Shown piece by piece: positions 1 through 11,990 of a DNA stretch of 64,000 bases. The translations under genes were made by a program, and so were the position numbers. The notes below the pieces were generated by a model. That model made no database searches, was not told where the DNA came from, and was given only the letters and a program-made list of their open reading frames with translations. Within the stretch, counting starts at the first letter, position 1, and every line of letters starts with the position of its first letter. Source of the DNA: Sclerurus mexicanus (lineage: Eukaryota; Chordata; Aves; Passeriformes; Furnariidae); assembly GCA_013396755.1 (NCBI GenBank), contig VWZF01004809.1, positions 569,563 through 633,562 on the forward strand, in the 5' to 3' direction.

Positions 1-366
1 TAAAACGGTAAGCTGTGCTTTATATCTATTTGCGTTTATAAACAAAGTTCTAATATAAGTCACAGTGAATAGAAAGCAGTGCATATGTATAATTCCTAAG
101 TTTTTATTAGCACAAGTTTAGATGACATAGTCTAGAAGTAAAACCATGCACTTCCGAATCTGGGAGAGCCTCTCTAAGATGTGATATGCTCACAGATGCA
201 GGCTGCAACTTATTTTGCAAAGTTATCAACACTGACTTCTTAAAACAATGCAAGTTTTGCAAAATGCAAGAAGACTTTATGTTTCCTTGTCCTGGTAATC
301 GCGACACATAATTTTTCTGACTTTGAAAAGAGCAACAATAGTGTTATAGTGTGATTACCTTCAGTT
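1..366. other. Unique AT-rich sequence, no gene seen
   Basis: No repeat, RNA gene or convincing coding segment is visible. The short open frames here run partly through the neighbouring low-complexity tract and show no recognisable protein. Confidence 0.6.
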
Positions 367-472
367 AAAAAAAAACCCAAAACAACAACAACAACAAACC
401 AAACAAAAAAGCCAAACCAAAACAAAACCCTCACAAAAACAAATAAACAAAACCCCACACAAACAAACCCCC
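367..472. repeat. AAC/ACAAA-rich low-complexity tract
   Basis: About 105 bases made almost only of A and C, including a perfect run of about five AAC units near 380-396. Tracts like this are common in bird genomes and usually arise by expansion and decay of A-rich retroposon tails. No retroposon body is recognisable beside it. The apparent minus-strand open frame across it (Phe/Val/Trp/Gly-rich) is an artefact of the composition. Confidence 0.85.
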
Positions 473-2383
473 AGTAATAACAGCAACAGAATAATATTTA
501 CTTCTCTCAAGAAAATACTGTCACACTATATTGTAAACAGTGGTTTACATTATGTACTCCATACTTAGATATGAGTATATGCTGTAGTTTGGTCCTAATT
601 GTATCAAAGGAGCGGTTTTGAATATACCAGCTTAACCTGTTTGTCTCAAAAGCGTTTCCTTTCTTTACTTGGAGTTAACAGTCTTTGCACATACTTAAGC
701 CGAGTTCATATATATGAATTTCAATGTATGTTCAGAATAGCCATGTTATTGCAAGAGCGGTTACCATAAAAATGTCATCATTTACATAAGAAACAGAATG
801 ATAGCACCATCCTTCTACCTAACCAATATCCTAATGCATCACAATCCATATAAACCTTCAAATAGTTCAGAAATCAAATAAAACTGAATTTACTTGACTC
901 TTTAGATGGAAGGAATAATTTGATAAAATTTCATTTTTTTTAGCTTTAATGCTGAATTTAATCCTCCGTTTCACACTTGGAAAGTTTAGTGCTTAACCAT
1001 AAAGTACATTTTAACGTGTTAAATCTGCTTCACTTTCTCCTTCATTCACCAAAACAATAATTGCAACCTTTGATGCCAGGCTTATTTTATTAGCTCATTT
1101 AGACAAGGGAATTTTTGGTCAGTGACTCAGAAGACTATTATCTTAAAACCTTGTCAAAAATTGTGCTACTTGAAAGGCTCAGTGGTGTACAAAGAAGCTA
1201 TTGAACCCTTTATCCTCCCTGGCATCCTGTACAGATCAATTCACACACTTCTCCATCCCTGTCAGCTATTAGTAAACTGATACTTGTTATGTGAAGGTGT
1301 CAGAGTTCAACACTCTCTGAGAAGGATGTTAGCTATTCCACACATGGAAGGGGTTATATTTAATATCAAATTTACTTATACAAAGACAGTAAATATTACC
1401 CAGGATTTCTGCTTTAGCAAGGCAATACAACATCTAGATTGCATAACACTGCAAGGTACACCTAGCAAAATATATATATGGCAATTGGAATAAATAATAA
1501 CAATATCTGGGTGAATTCCAGTGCCAGTTCCTGGAATATACTGATTGTCACCATGCTGGGAAACTGCAGGAGGTTTGCAGTCAGCTCAAGTCCTTGCTCT
1601 CTTTGAAATGCTTCTGACAGTGCAGGGTTTATACCCATTGCCAGGCTGAGCCACCTATTCAGCCCTGCCAGGCTAGCCTGGCTAGTCCAGGGACACATCC
1701 ACTCTTTTAAAGAGCTTGAGGAGAAACATTTCCAGCACCAGCTGATGCACTCAGCTGTTGACATTTGCTTACCTTAAACAAAGGTGGCCCTGCCTCGCTG
1801 GTAACATCTCTGCAGCACCTGTGCTTGCTCACAGCTGCATTAGTCCCTGAGCATCAGACACACATCACCCTCCCCATCTACTCTGAGCTCTTTCCATTTT
1901 AGGTGTTTACTGGTCAACCCAAAAGACCAGTTTTATGAGATACGTAAACCTCCTATTTTTAGACACACAATCATAAAGTAAATCATAAAGTTCCCCTGAA
2001 CTGCTATAGAAACCCTAAAGATACTCAAGTGGCTACTCGTTCCTTTACTGTGATGTATTTGCAGTTTTTCAGGTCCTGAATCTGTACGTGTTGTCAAATG
2101 TCATGGTTGTTCCATTTGCACTTGAACCATGTCTGGTTCCAGCCACACATGAACTGCAAATGAAGCAGCTTAGTGAAAAATGCTGATACAGGTGAGGTAT
2201 CCCAAGTCCATCAAGGAACAGGGCATTCCAGATCCACTGTTTTTTAAATATTGAACCTCATAAGTCATTGCTGTGGACAGGTGCAAAAGGCAAGTCCCCT
2301 GCAATTCAGGGGTATCCATTACTCTTTGTTAACTACAGCTTTGTTTGGGATCCTTCTCTAGCAGTAAAGACCTTCTGCAGTAC
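473..2383. other. Unique sequence, no supported gene
   Basis: Mostly AT-rich. The part from about 1540 to 1900 is richer in G and C, and holds a 100-codon minus-strand open frame (1764 to 1462) with no family match. A good minus-strand splice-donor-like sequence (reverse complement of 1768-1776, reading AAG then GTAAGC) lies beside it. No convincing acceptor makes an exon with it, so no gene is called. Confidence 0.5.
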
Positions 2384-2627
2384 TTCAGAGTCAGTAAGTT
2401 TGAAAAAGCCCCCTAAGGTCAAGTCCAGCTGTTAACACACACACTGCTCTCTTCACAACTAAGCAATGTCCCCAAGTGCCACATCCAAATGCCTTTTGAA
2501 CACTTCCAGGGTGATTCCACGACTTCCACAGGCAACCTCTTTTAGTGTCTGACCAGTCAGTGTGGCTTCCAGTGAAGAAAATTTTCCTAGCATCTAACCT
2601 AAACCTCCCCTGGTGCTATTTCATTGA
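2384..2627 (-). mobile_element. CR1 LINE, 5'-truncated 3'-end copy
   Basis: Read on the minus strand, this is the 3' end of a chicken-repeat-1 (CR1) non-LTR retrotransposon. The sequence runs from the block ending in AGGGGAGGTTTAG (near 2600), through the block meaning 'ggaagtgttcaaaaggca' (near 2495), to the 3' block that in intact copies precedes the ATTCTATG repeats (near 2385-2400). CR1 copies are typically cut short at the 5' end by incomplete reverse transcription, and this one keeps only about 240 bases of the tail. It is clearly diverged from intact copies, with many substitutions and small indels, and the terminal octamer repeats are nearly gone, so it is old and inactive. No open reading frame of the element is present. 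The subfamily cannot be set by eye. It is the strongest single sign that the host is a bird (CR1 also occurs in other reptiles). Confidence 0.88.
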
Positions 2628-4192
2628 AAATAAAATAAACGAAATAAATTCTTAATTCAGTATAGGCATTTCCATAAGCAGAAGCCAGATTTTCTGAACT
2701 GTTTTTCAGTGGGAATAAACTAAAATAGGGGTGCCCTGCAAGATTCAGAGTTACTTGTTTTGTTCTTTGCACGACCTCTCCTTTAAAACTCAAGAGCTCC
2801 TAGTGCAGGTCCACACCCGTCACAGTTACTTACAGCTTCTAAAGACAAGCTACATTATCAACTCTTGGCAGCATTTCGTGTTCAGATCCTTCTTTCAGAT
2901 GGTTTTAAACAGTGTCTGCAGTAATTACTATTAGAAAAAGTCAATATTGTCAGAAGCCCTCATTGCCAATTCCCACTACTTTTTCTTCCCAAAGTAAAGA
3001 AGGACGTATGATTTCCAGATATGTTACAAAACATATCACCTGTGATGTTAAACTGGTTTTATTCATATTGCATTGAATTAGACTGCTCAAGATCCAGCTC
3101 ACTGTGTTCCTTCTTTCTGTTCATTCTCTGAATGAGATACCATCGCACCACAAATGTAATGGCACAACTGTGACAACAATAATGATACAGTGCTAAAGGA
3201 TAGTGATTTTGTTTTCCTGGTACATAATATAAATTTTCTTAGAAGAGGAACTTTTTTATGAAAGTATTTGACATCTAATTATTTAAATAGATGTATTATT
3301 ATTAAATCATGCCTCAGTAATTTTCTAAGGCGAGATAATAAGGGGGAGAAAGAAAAAGATCTAGAGAGAGAGAGTGAGAAACCAGCTTACTTTTACAGAG
3401 CTTTCTTCCATATTTCAGGTATTTTATTTTCATTGTTTATCCTTGTTTAACTCATGAAGAAAAAGGTGAGCTATTCAGACTGATAGGTCATAGCTTTAGG
3501 ATATTCCTTTCAGAGCACAAGTTGCAGGCTCCCCACCTTGTGAATGAAATCTGACATGAGTTAATGTGGCAGAAATGCATCCTTGAGGCTACAGTTGTCA
3601 CAACATATATACAGATACACTGGTATTATTCCATTAGATCTTTTTCCTGATATGTTGTTATACAACCAAACTCAAATTTAGCCAGCTTTTAAGCCATTAT
3701 ACTGTTACGTGGTTACAGGGACAGTAAAGAACATATCCTTGACAATTCCCCCCCAGACCAACAAGTTAATAAAATTTTAAATGTATTTATTTATATGAAA
3801 ATAATTATATAAAATCTTTTGGATTATGAGAAATGAAGTTTCTTCCTAAGCACCTATAAATCCTTGTCTCTTTAGGAAGCAACACGGTCTCTATAAAAAT
3901 TTCTCAATGTTTTTGTTAGTTTTAACTTCTATAAATGAAAACTTTTAACTGATATAGAAGCGACAACACACAGGAATAATTGCTTAGCTGATAAAGATGT
4001 TAATTTAACTTATGTTTGGAACTCTACTAAGCTTATTATCTGTGTGCTTGAAAAATACCGAGCAGAGTTACGAGGCGATATCATAATTGATCGGTCTTTA
4101 TGCAAACCGGATTGTACGTTTAAAGAAAAACAGATGATGAAAGAAATGCAGAGTCAGGAAATAAAATTTTATCTTTTTATGTATGTACCTAA

Positions 4193-4212
4193 TTATTAAA
4201 GCTTTAATAATA
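4193..4212. repeat. 20-base perfect palindrome
   Basis: The segment ATTATTAAAGCTTTAATAAT equals its own reverse complement. In DNA this AT-rich, a single palindrome of this size can occur by chance in a window of this length. No function is inferred. Confidence 0.8.
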
Positions 4213-4343
4213 ATTACGTATTTTATAGCAACTTTCCCCACCGGTATTTTTAAAAAGTTCTCTGTGGTGTTGATAGAGAAACTATGAGAAGAAACAGCGT
4301 CCAGCAATGCTGTGAAATAACTAGAGCTTAGGCCTCCATCTAG

Positions 4344-4408
4344 GCAGCAGCGGAAACAGCTCTGGGACAGACAACCCTTACAGTTCCACAGATTTTTAAA
4401 GACATATG
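4344..4408 (+). other. Weak exon-like segment (unverified)
   Basis: 65 bases between an acceptor-like CTCCATCTAG and a good donor (ATG then GTAAGT). One frame is open across the whole segment, reading AAAETALGQTTLTVPQIFKD. In that frame a stop lies exactly at each boundary, as expected for an exon but also by chance. Twenty-one open codons is not significant alone, no partner exon is proven and I recognise no protein. Confidence 0.12.
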
Positions 4409-6117
4409 GTAAGTCACATTGTTTTTCTATCTTCCCAGACTGTCTCAGGACTAGGCAGGATGCTCAGGAATGAGCATCGATCAAGAAGTCCCCGGCACTT
4501 TTCCAACATGTGATTCAAATATTTTATTATTCAGGGCCCCTCAGAGCTGCCTTTGCCTGCCTCACTTGGGGTGACTGCATTGGCCAAGATCAACAGACCC
4601 AATGAGACCTGCAGATACGGCATCTTTTCCAGATTCACTCCGGGAACCTCTGAAAGAGAGTTGGCATTCTTGAATCCAAGTAACACAAAGAGGTCCTAAT
4701 GTAGCTAAACGTGTCAGCCTTTCAGGAAATTAAGGGAACACACCTGCTACAGGGAATAATTACAGCTCTCGGTCAAACTACTGCTTCTCTCTTCACTATT
4801 TCATACACTGTCATTACTTTGTGGATTGTAAAAAGAGGAGTTAAAAGTTTTCTGAGGGTGCAGTGAAAAATACGTAACATAAAATGCTATGTTTTTATGT
4901 CAGTCTATTGACTATTAAGAAATGTTGTCTTTCAAGGCACATTTGACTCCTTTTGTGTCTTGGACTCATAAATTTGTTGATAAAACTGGTATTTTTTTCA
5001 GTCTTCATTGGTTGCTTTCAACGAAGAAAGAAAATCCAGGTTATGTAACGTTATATTTTTTGGAAATTAATTTTTTAGTAAGAGTAGTTTTTTTATTTAA
5101 TGAAAGGACATGAAGTAGTTTACCATAATGGGTGGGGAGCATAAACCCCTAGCAAACTTAACATAGTTTATGTACCTTTTTTCTCTTGCTGTACAATAAA
5201 AACACTTTGACATTCCTTACACAAGTATCATGCTTAGGATTGCTGAATTGTGAAATAATGATTTCTTAATTATGCATTACCCTCAGCTACAGAACACTGT
5301 CACATTCTTCCAAGCCTTATTACTATATTTTTAAGCACCCTCATCTATCTGCCAAGGAATAGTCACTCACAGTTTTATTTATTCCATTTTCTTGCTAATA
5401 GTCTACCTTTAATCTTCCTGCCTTTGGAAATACAAGGCTTCTGCCTTCCACACACACCTCTATAAGTAACTGCCTCCTACATACATGCACATTAAGTATT
5501 TTCATGTGGTTCTTCGGGGCCTCTAATTTGCCAGTGCCCAGCTGCTGACAGACTGCTGTAACACTGTCCTTGCTTTAAAATTACTTTCCAGCTCAGAGGT
5601 CACTTTACCTCATGTCTGACTCTTCCTGGTAATATACCCAGCATATAACTTTTAAAAATAAAAATAAAGAACCTCGGTTATGATTTTTCAGTGAGCTGAG
5701 TTGATTTTCTTGCTGGAAGTTTCCTTGTTAAATAAGAAATATTATATGTACCATAGTCTGCTGTGTATATTTACTGTGGGAATTTGAAGGAACTCTCACA
5801 TGCATCAATATGAAGCAGAATTGTATTTATACTCTTAGAAGGTGAAGAATGAATACAGACTGATCTGTCCCTCTCCTTGTTCCTCTTTCCAAGTATCCAG
5901 TCCATGATGAATTATTAGAATGTCTTACTTTCTAGGTAAATGTCACTGAATGGGCACTCTGGCCAGCTCATTATTACACACAGTTCTGTAAATGTTTTGT
6001 GTCCCCAGGAGTGAACTACCACAAAGATCTGTCCCTCTTCTCTCCTTTTCACTCTCTTCCAACTAGTTAGTCTTCTAAATCTTGCAGGAGTTAAATATAT
6101 CTCAGACTTGTATCTTT

Positions 6118-6144
6118 CTATCCAATTGAGCTAAAATTGGATAG
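6118..6144. repeat. Inverted repeat, 10-bp arms
   Basis: Arms CTATCCAATT and AATTGGATAG are separated by seven bases. About one such structure is expected by chance in a window this long. It is too short for a microRNA precursor. Confidence 0.7.
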
Positions 6145-9100
6145 CAGCTTTAAAAGTGATTGGAAGAAAGAACGACAGGCAGTATGTATGCACATGCATA
6201 CACACATTATAAATTATTATTTAGGAAGTCAGGCTAAAAGTTAAATTGTATCAGCACGTACATTTGATTACAAACCGTGCAGAGTGAAATTAAAAGCTAA
6301 AACGTACAAAAACCACTTGAGCTTCTATTGAGGTTACATGCTGTGTTGATATTTCAAAATCTGATTCCTAACAGAAGTCAGTGATTCATCCTTTATTTCT
6401 TGTGAGAAAATGAGAGGTTTGCATCATGTGACATTTCTGAACTGGCAGACCAACTTGTACTGAAGCTCCATTTGGTGCCATTAAGGAATCGACTGTCTTC
6501 AAGTTGTTAGCTTCTGAAATTCCCTTCTGTCAGTGAATACTTACTATTTATACTGTTTGGAAAGGAGGATAAGCTTTGTTGCAACTGAGAAGAAACACTG
6601 AGCTGCAGATTTTTAATTTTTTGCTTTTGGTAGGAATGTACTTTTCTTCAGAACTCCCAAACGGACAGCTTTGAACATTCTTTTCTGTCACGTTTTTCAT
6701 TTTACATTTCGTGTTACCCTTTGCAGGAGGGGTGACAAAGGCTGTGGCTTGTCTTTTAGGTCCTTTATCCCAGTATAGTTCTAACATGCAATAAGACAAT
6801 AAGTAGAGAGCAAAAATGTTTTCTTAATGGTTTCTTAAGCAATTACGAAATTGCCTTCTGCTTCCAGGGGGAAGAATTTAGTAATAAACATATGCTGTAT
6901 GCTATTCCTCTAAAAATAGGCTTAACAAAACCGTTACAAGAAAAGCATCTTCCCTCTAACATGTATACTTCTCAAAACACAAGTTGGGCCTTCTTTTGAG
7001 TGACATCCTACTCTTGCCAGTCCTAACTGGAGTCCGTGGCACTATACAGAGCGAAAGGCCATCCAGCTATCACCGTCTGCGCTTCCTTGTCCAAGAGCTG
7101 GGGCTCCACTTTGTTCACAGGGAAAAGACTACCTAGAACAGGTACTGCAGCCAAAAAGCTTTGAGCACCAAGATGTAATAGGATGAGTTCTCTCTCTTCC
7201 CCTTTCTCCAGAGCTATAGACAAAACATAAATGTCTGATGTAGACTGGTTTCACAGTCTTTTTACATTTAGCTAACATTAAGTGAGTTTAATCCAGGTCT
7301 GTGGCATTTTTCCACACAGAGGAGGGAGAAGTGCTAGGGTTTTCTGGGAAGTTACAAGTGTACATTTTTTCATTCCAGATTCATACAGCAGATGTGCTGA
7401 GCCTCTACAGATATAGCAGCTACAGCATCGCAGCTATATTCAGAAATGACGAGTGTAGACTACAGTAAAATACAAAGGATTTGTCTCAGTGGTCTCTACA
7501 TTGGTACCGGTGGGATGAGTACCAGGCCAGTCATCTGGAAATATGATCTCATGTTTTGTAAATACGCCTTGAAATCAGTCTTGCTGTTGACACTTCATCT
7601 AACTAAAATAATCCAGGCAGTTCATTATTGGGAATAATCATCTATGGCTGTTTGGGGGGTACATGTGGTAAAATTTGCTCTTTAATTACTTTGCCAGAAA
7701 TACTTGTTCCAATGAAATGCCCAGTGGTAGTTTGTAAAAATATATCATCACTGCTCAATCTGGCATGCATTCCGATGAAAACTGTGTAAATGCCAGCAAG
7801 AGAGTCAAGCAAATTGAACTCAAACTCCATATCAAATGAATTCAGATCTTGATTGCCTCTAAAGATTAAATGGTAAACTTCAAGACCTCGCTATAGAAAC
7901 CTGAATTAGATCCATGTCTTAGGAAGTAAATCATTATCATATATTTTAAAATCTTAAATATTAATTTTCTGAGTAAACAGTGTTAGTTATTAGGCCATTT
8001 CTTAATTTCCCACCATTGTTCATATGAAACACAATGGTTGATGCAGTGGTGGAAATTCTTCCCCTCAACAGACACAAATTCTAATCTGGGATTTCTGTTC
8101 TCACAACTGCTGACCCCACAAGAGTGCTGCAGTAGCTCAGTTGCAGCGGCTGAAAGAGTAAGTTTTCCTTTGCAGCAGTTGCTCTGGGTATGTGTTATGG
8201 ACCTGGATACAATATGGTGGGTCAGTCTTTTTATAAGCAGAAAGAGGAAAACTGATTCCAGCCACAGTTAGGCAGAGTTTGCTTGGCCTGCTTATTTTGT
8301 GTATGTCTGATATTTCTTAACCCTGTTTTCGAAGTTTATTCTCTATCTTTCTCCATCTATAATTATCTTTTAAATGAATCTTTTTCCATTATCAGATCCT
8401 GATGACTTTTTTTCCCTTCCTGAGGAAGTGAAGTCACCATTACCTGCTCTAAGAATTACCTCTGGGTTCCTGTTTGTGTTCCCTCTGCTGGGCAGCATCC
8501 TGGCTGTTATTGCAAAACAAGAAGGCTCAACACTACCTTGGGCTAAAAATGATTTATGAACAGATGTAAAAGCCAGTGACACTGCAAAGGAAAAAGTAAC
8601 AGATGTCAACTGAGCTTTGAAATGTTCCATGCTCTTTTAGCTAAGGTTCTGGTAGAGTAGTTAAATATACTACACTGTGCATTGCAGTCTTGTAACCACT
8701 GATTGCTAATTCCAGAGGCTCGGTTTACTGAAGCTTAACCAAATGAACACCAAGCATGTTTATCAACACTGCTGAATGCTGTTGTATTACTGAATAAACA
8801 CGATCAACGGAAGGCTTGGAAGAGAGAAGAAAATTTGGCTGCTGGTGATAATTTCCAGTTGTGCAGCAATTACTTAGATAGCAGAATTTAGTATGAGAAT
8901 AAGGAATTTATTAAGTGCTAGATTGGCATAATAGTAATACTTGTCACTTTACATTTCCTCACAGCATTTTCATGCAGTTTTAAAATGAATCGTAATTATA
9001 AATGTTATACAAGTCTCACATAATGTGAATTTACTTCTATGTACATTCACATTATCCTCATTTTTAAGTGATGATTAGCATTAGTCGCCAAGTTATTATA

Positions 9101-9288
9101 TTAACTGCATGGGTATACTACACACCATCTTTTAGAAATTAAATGTTATGCACAAGAAAGCTACAGAGAACTCGAAAAGTTCATCCCCAATCAAACGTAC
9201 AAAAAACCCACTAGCACCCAAAACCCTCAAAGAGCAAGCCAACTGCCCCACTCCTCCCCGACATAAAGTGAAATCAGCCGTAGGATGC

Positions 9289-9343
9289 TTTTTTTTGGTT
9301 TAGGTGTGCTTTTTGTTTGTTTGGGTTTGGCTTGTTCGTTTGC
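9289..9343. repeat. GTTT-rich low-complexity tract
   Basis: T and G only apart from a few bases, with runs of TTTG. This is the same class as the AAC-rich tracts elsewhere in the window, in the opposite orientation. An adjacent C/A-rich patch (about 9200-9240) makes the whole region compositionally odd. Confidence 0.7.
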
Positions 9344-11692
9344 CTTAGAACATAGGTCATATCATTCTTTCTTCAGAACACCAGGACATATAAAATATAA
9401 ATAAATTTACGTTGCTCCATTTCAGGTCCATTTTTTAAATCCACTTTAATGTGATCCACATTATTCAAAGTTAGTATGACATGTCTTGACTGTCATGGCT
9501 AAACAACCTCTTTTTTTCTTCCAGACAACTTCAGAAATGACAAAACCCTTTTACATTCTCCTGAGTGCAGAAATTTAGCAAGCCAAATGAAAGAAAGAGA
9601 ACATAATCTTTGTAAATCACCAAGCAGCTACTGAGCCACACAGAAGTTACTCTAATATATTTCTGTGCTCCCTATGAACTGTTCCACAGACTGAAATGCC
9701 CAAAGCAGTGGTACCTGTCACTCGCATCCCTCCTACACCTGGGCCTGTGCTCATGGATAGGGTGACTGATTTTTATTCCTTCTACACCCATATTTACAGT
9801 AAAATTTTCAAATTGCCAAAGGTTTCTTAGTCTGCTCGTTACTCAGCAATCACCTGTGGGACCTGGAAAAAGATTTATATATGTTGAATGCTCACCACTC
9901 AGAGTCCCCCATAAATACCTTTTGTGTTTTCCATTTTAAAAACATAGGGTAAAAGTCATGTTCTTGAATATAACATAGTTTAACCACATCCTGGCTTCTA
10001 AATCTCGGGTTTTCAACTTAGAATCACAGTCCCAGAATGAGTTAATGTAAATGTGACTTCAGGTCTACAATCGCTTTGAGGAATAAAAAGATACTGTTAT
10101 TTAAAAACTCCTTTTTTAAAAAGCTTAGATTTCAAACTGAAAATTATCCTGAAAAGGTAGTAAAATTTAATTTTTGAAACTCGAAATATGCAGTCATATA
10201 TGATCATGATTAGTAGCTGAAATCACAAAGTTCTAATTATTTCCTACCTCTACAAAATTGCTGCTGTTGTCGAAAGATAAAAGTTAAAATGATGTCAGTA
10301 TTCTTACAGCTAAAAACGTGCATATTTCAAGGATTAAATATTATATTTAAAATATGTAATAATAATAAAAAAAAAGCCAAAACCCATCCCACTGATTTTT
10401 GATACTGTAAATGGAAGGGAAGGTTTTCAAAGACAACAGTTAGAGAAAATGCAGAGAAACTCACTTTCTCATGTGAATTTGGAGGCTACAACATTCCATT
10501 TTTCAGGTATTGTGTGACAAATATGAATGACAATACACTTCTTTGAGCATTAATATGGTTGCCCTGAGCAAGACCGTTCTCCAAAGTGAGTCACTGCTGC
10601 CATCTGGAAGTCAATGAATTGAATTTAGATGTTTATATCTTATGCGAAGGCTAAAAAAGAAAGGTGGTAAAACTGGTGAATATAACCCTGAAGTGAGGGA
10701 ATGTGAAAACATGGATCACACTCACGTGAAAATAGTGGATTCCACCTTGCAGAATTTACTAAACTGCTGTACAGAATATATAAGTCAGTATAATAAGTAT
10801 TTGTATTTATATAAGAATTTTGATTTTTTTTCTTTTCTCTCTTTTTTTTTTGTATTTCACCAGAATGGCTTATCTATATCCTGACCTAGACTTCTGAAAT
10901 CTCTCCATTAACAGTAATAAACTTTCAGTCCCTCCAGAACGGACTTCACTACGTGAAGATTTTTCTCACGGAAAAATCATTCTTTCCAATTTTTCCATTT
11001 TCTGAGGACAGGGAAAAATTAAAAATCCTATCTATATGCATGCAGATAATGCAGGAAAAAAGTTTCATGGAGTCTATTGGCATGTGTCAAACAAGAACAA
11101 AATTTCCTACAGTCTATAACATTGACTTTCCTTGATAAATCCAGTGATGCAGTGTCTTAGGCAAGAGCCTCAGAAAAAATACATTATCACATGGTGAGTA
11201 TTGTACTCACAGAGTCAGTTGGCTGATACAGTTCTCCTAATTTAAAAGAAGAATAATTTGTGTTTTCGAGTGAATGACGTAGAAATTGCGTCTTCTAATA
11301 ATTTACACAAAAGGTTTGGATAATCTAGTGGAATAAATCCTACGGAACACCAAATCTCAGAGATTTTTGAAAAGTATTATTTTAAGATTAAGTATTTATA
11401 AACCCACACTACTACTTGAGGTCAACCTTTGAGAGTTCTTCCTTTAAAGACAAGCCTAGCAGCAACGGCTCAGGCCCTAGTTTGATAAAACTTTTAGAAC
11501 TCTTCCAAGGTATGCTGGGAGCACGAAGCTGCTGCAGCTCCCGCGTGTTGCAGAGACCCAGAGAGCCACACTGAGCCTCAGGGTCTGGGACCCGGACCAT
11601 TGAGGGTCTCTGGCCAAGACGGGCTCCAGCACTGACCCACTGTGACCCACTTCTGCAGCAAGAGCACTATTTCAGACAGGTGTAATTTTTCT

Positions 11693-11718
11693 TTGTTTTG
11701 TTTTGTTTTTTTTTCCTT
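11693..11718. repeat. TTTTG-rich tract
   Basis: Consecutive TTTTG units passing into a pure T run. It is simple low-complexity sequence just before the TAAT-rich block. Confidence 0.75.
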
Positions 11719-11719
11719 T

Positions 11720-11990
11720 TAATTAACATTTCTGCATGGCTAATTAAATTTATTAGCACAGCTACTTCATTGTTCAGTAAATAAGAGTTCATTAAAAGCA
11801 CATTATTGAATGCTTAACAGCAATATAAAACATATAAAGAGGGTAAGTTAACGATAATATTTGCACTAATATCATGGTATGAGAATGCTCATTAATATTA
11901 TTTATTTTTGATTGCCTCAGTAAACATTATTATTCACTGAACATTATTAACATGTTTTAATGATCTCATCTTTTATTTATTCAGTGAACA
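11720..11990. other. TAAT-rich block, possible conserved non-coding element
   Basis: Dense ATTA/TAAT cores, including TAATTAAAT near 11741. An inverted pair TTCACTGAA (11933-11941) and TTCAGTGAA (11980-11988) lies in the same block. Such clusters occur in conserved developmental enhancers, but they also arise by chance in AT-rich DNA. Conservation cannot be judged from one sequence. Confidence 0.2.

Larger units (their letters stand above)
2628..9288. other. Unique AT-rich sequence, no supported gene
   Basis: About 6.6 kb without a recognisable gene or large repeat. It holds a short AG run (3364-3374), a 20-base perfect palindrome (4193-4212), a weak exon-like segment (4344-4408) and a 10-base-pair inverted repeat (6118-6144). 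It also holds a 66-codon minus-strand open frame at 7023-7223, which has a reasonable residue mix but no family I know and no paired splice sites. Confidence 0.5.

Noticed and set aside
240..458. 72-codon Phe/Val/Trp-rich minus-strand frame
   Set aside because: It is a translation of the AAC-rich low-complexity tract.
1462..1776. Minus-strand exon ending at the AAG/GTAAGC donor (1768-1776)
   Set aside because: No acceptor with a pyrimidine tract makes an open exon with it, and the 100-codon frame lies on the intron side of the donor.
7023..7223. 66-codon minus-strand frame with a coding-like residue mix
   Set aside because: No recognisable family and no paired splice sites. Frames of this length are common by chance here.
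9020..9055. 11-bp inverted repeat with a 14-base loop as a microRNA precursor
   Set aside because: The stem is too short and the flanks do not pair; near chance expectation.
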